Shown: in pieces, positions 5,538 to 6,406 of the stretch | How positions within the stretch are numbered: the stretch's first letter is position 1 | How the letters are laid out: the number at the start of each line of letters is the position of its first letter | Origin: an uncultured Clostridia bacterium | Lineage (GTDB): Bacteria > Bacillota > Clostridia > Oscillospirales > Acutalibacteraceae | NCBI GenBank assembly: GCA_945224895.1 | Contig: CALYNW010000060.1 | Span: 1-6,406 of the forward strand | Direction: 5' to 3' | Length of the DNA stretch: 6,406 nucleotides | The notes under the pieces: generated by a model | Database searches by the model: none | What the model was told of the DNA's origin: nothing | What the model saw: only the letters and a program-made list of their open reading frames with translations | Program-made: the position numbers and the translations under genes

Positions 5538-5905
5538 TGAAAAAGGCTGATTTTATCATCATCGGTGCAGTAGTCGTCGTGGCGTCTGTAATGCTGATTA
5601 TTCTCTACGGCTCAAGCAGTAATTTCGGCTCATATGTGCAGATTGAAATTGACGGAAAAATTACTGAGACCTTGCCGCTTGACGAAGATGAGAAAAAGAA
5701 AATTACTACTGAAAACGGCGGTACAAACACTCTTTTAATTAAGGACGGAAAGGCAAAAATGGTTGAGGCAAACTGCCCTGACGGAATTTGCAAAAATCAC
5801 AAGGCAATCAGCAGAAACGGTGAATCCATAATCTGCCTGCCTCACAAGGTTGTTGTTTCCGTAGTAGATAATAACAGCGATGACGAAATTGATGCGGTAG
5901 CATAG
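5537..5905 (+). CDS. NusG domain II membrane protein (EetA-like)
   Basis: A 122-aa protein with an N-terminal membrane helix (residues 5-24) and an outer NusG_II-type domain; despite the name it is not a transcription factor. The domain begins YVQIEIDGKI, carries a charged loop (48-60), and contains the family's cysteine motif CPDGIC (Cys80, Cys85) followed by CLPHKVVVSV (Cys100). These three cysteines are conserved in the family; their role is not established. Its start codon overlaps the upstream stop (TAATG), with AAAGGA (5522-5527) as ribosome site. The NusG_II, Gx-transporter and ApbE neighbourhood is common in Clostridia and, to my recollection, matches EetA and EetB of the Listeria electron-transfer locus. 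Function here is inferred from that context only. Confidence 0.85.
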   Translation: MKKADFIIIGAVVVVASVMLIILYGSSSNFGSYVQIEIDGKITETLPLDEDEKKKITTENGGTNTLLIKDGKAKMVEANCPDGICKNHKAISRNGESIICLPHKVVVSVVDNNSDDEIDAVA

Positions 5906-5912
5906 GTGAATT

Positions 5913-6406
5913 ATGAAGAATACTAAAGTAAAAAACATTGCACTTTTCGGTATGATGGTTGCACTTGCCTTCACCTTCAGCTATCTTGAAAGTCTTATAC
6001 CCTTTAATTTCGGTATACCGGGTGTTAAGCTGGGGCTTGCAAATCTTGTGGTAGTTGTTTCTTTGTATATTATGAAGCCTTACGAGGCACTTGCAATAGC
6101 GGTTATAAGAATTTTTCTTGCAGGGCTTACCTTCGGTAACGTCTATAGCTTGGCATATAGCCTTTGCGGAGGACTTTTGAGCTTTGCAGTAATGTTTCTT
6201 GTAAAAAAGACAAAGCTTTCTATAATTGGCGTCAGTATGCTTGGTGGCATATGCCATAATATAGGTCAGATTATCGTTGCGGCAATAATAATGCACACGG
6301 CAAGAATTGCATATTATCTGCCTGTACTGCTTATCGCAGGTCTTATAACAGGATTGCTTATGGGCGTTGTTTCAAAGTTAACAGTTGACAGATTTAAGAA
6401 AATAAG
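5913..6406 (+). CDS. Gx transporter family membrane protein (EetB-like), 3' partial
   Basis: This reads from ATG 5913 to the window end (164 full codons) with no stop; family members of roughly 170 aa suggest only a few residues are missing. It is very hydrophobic, with about five membrane helices, and shows the family's pattern: GIPGVKLGLANLVVV, an RIFLAGLTFGNVYSLAYSLCGGLLSF stretch split over two helices, GVSMLGGICHNIGQ, and YLPVLLIAGLITGLLMG. Such proteins are often labelled 'heptaprenyl diphosphate synthase component I', but they look like small ECF-type substrate-binding membrane proteins. The ribosome site is weak (AGGTGA, 5904-5909, only 3 nt from the ATG), so translation probably relies on coupling to the NusG_II gene 7 bases upstream. 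A polyprenyl synthase gene often follows in related loci; it cannot be checked here. Confidence 0.9.
   Translation, partial: MKNTKVKNIALFGMMVALAFTFSYLESLIPFNFGIPGVKLGLANLVVVVSLYIMKPYEALAIAVIRIFLAGLTFGNVYSLAYSLCGGLLSFAVMFLVKKTKLSIIGVSMLGGICHNIGQIIVAAIIMHTARIAYYLPVLLIAGLITGLLMGVVSKLTVDRFKKI

Noticed and set aside
5808..6296. Antisense open frame of 162 codons
   Set aside because: It lies opposite the NusG_II and Gx genes, whose frames match known families; its translation is rich in Cys, His, Lys and Tyr without recognisable motifs, and no promoter or ribosome site was seen.
1..6406. CRISPR arrays, tRNA or rRNA genes, insertion sequences, riboswitches
   Set aside because: No regularly spaced repeats, tRNA-like folds, transposase frames or long conserved leaders were seen; the only longer non-coding stretch (2613-2785) is explained by a terminator, operators, a promoter and a hairpin.

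Overview
The window is a redox-membrane locus from a moderately AT-rich Gram-positive anaerobe. Clostridia, perhaps a gut Ruminococcaceae/Oscillospiraceae-type bacterium, fits best. The grounds are the clostridial-type rnf gene order and cysteine-rich RnfB, lipoprotein signal peptides, strong AGGAGG ribosome sites and the NusG_II/Gx-transporter pairing; this assignment is inference. Every gene reads on the + strand.

Region 1 (1-2651) is the 3' end of an rnf operon: rnfG (5' end missing and apparently frame-disrupted at the window edge), rnfE, rnfA and rnfB, tightly packed and closed by a strong intrinsic terminator. Rnf is the ion-pumping ferredoxin:NAD+ oxidoreductase. RnfG keeps a canonical covalent-FMN motif, RnfA and RnfE keep the membrane Fe-S cysteines, and RnfB is a polyferredoxin. 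rnfC and rnfD would be expected just upstream.

Region 2 (2652-3829) is a single-gene unit. It holds two tandem Rex-like operators, the second lying over the -35 box of a good sigma-A promoter, then a leader with a hairpin, a 332-aa lipoprotein built from two related domains, and a UUCG-loop terminator. Each domain ends in Asp-x-x-Ala-Gly-Cys-Thr, a near match to the flavinylation motif Dxx(S/T)GAT of RnfG. Codon choice suggests high expression.

Region 3 (3831-6406) starts with an extended -10 promoter that appears to give a leaderless or nearly leaderless mRNA. It encodes a lipoprotein ApbE-type FMN transferase, a membrane-anchored RnfG-like FMN-binding-domain protein with a degenerate motif, a NusG domain II membrane protein, and a Gx-family membrane protein cut by the window end.

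Working model (inference): ApbE attaches FMN outside the membrane to RnfG (and to RnfD upstream) and perhaps to the two accessory proteins. The two-domain lipoprotein, ApbE, NusG_II protein and Gx protein resemble by architecture the PplA/FmnB/EetA/EetB set of the flavin-based extracellular electron transfer system of Listeria, here placed beside Rnf and possibly controlled by the NADH/NAD+ sensor Rex. That would be a Rnf-linked extracytoplasmic flavin relay.
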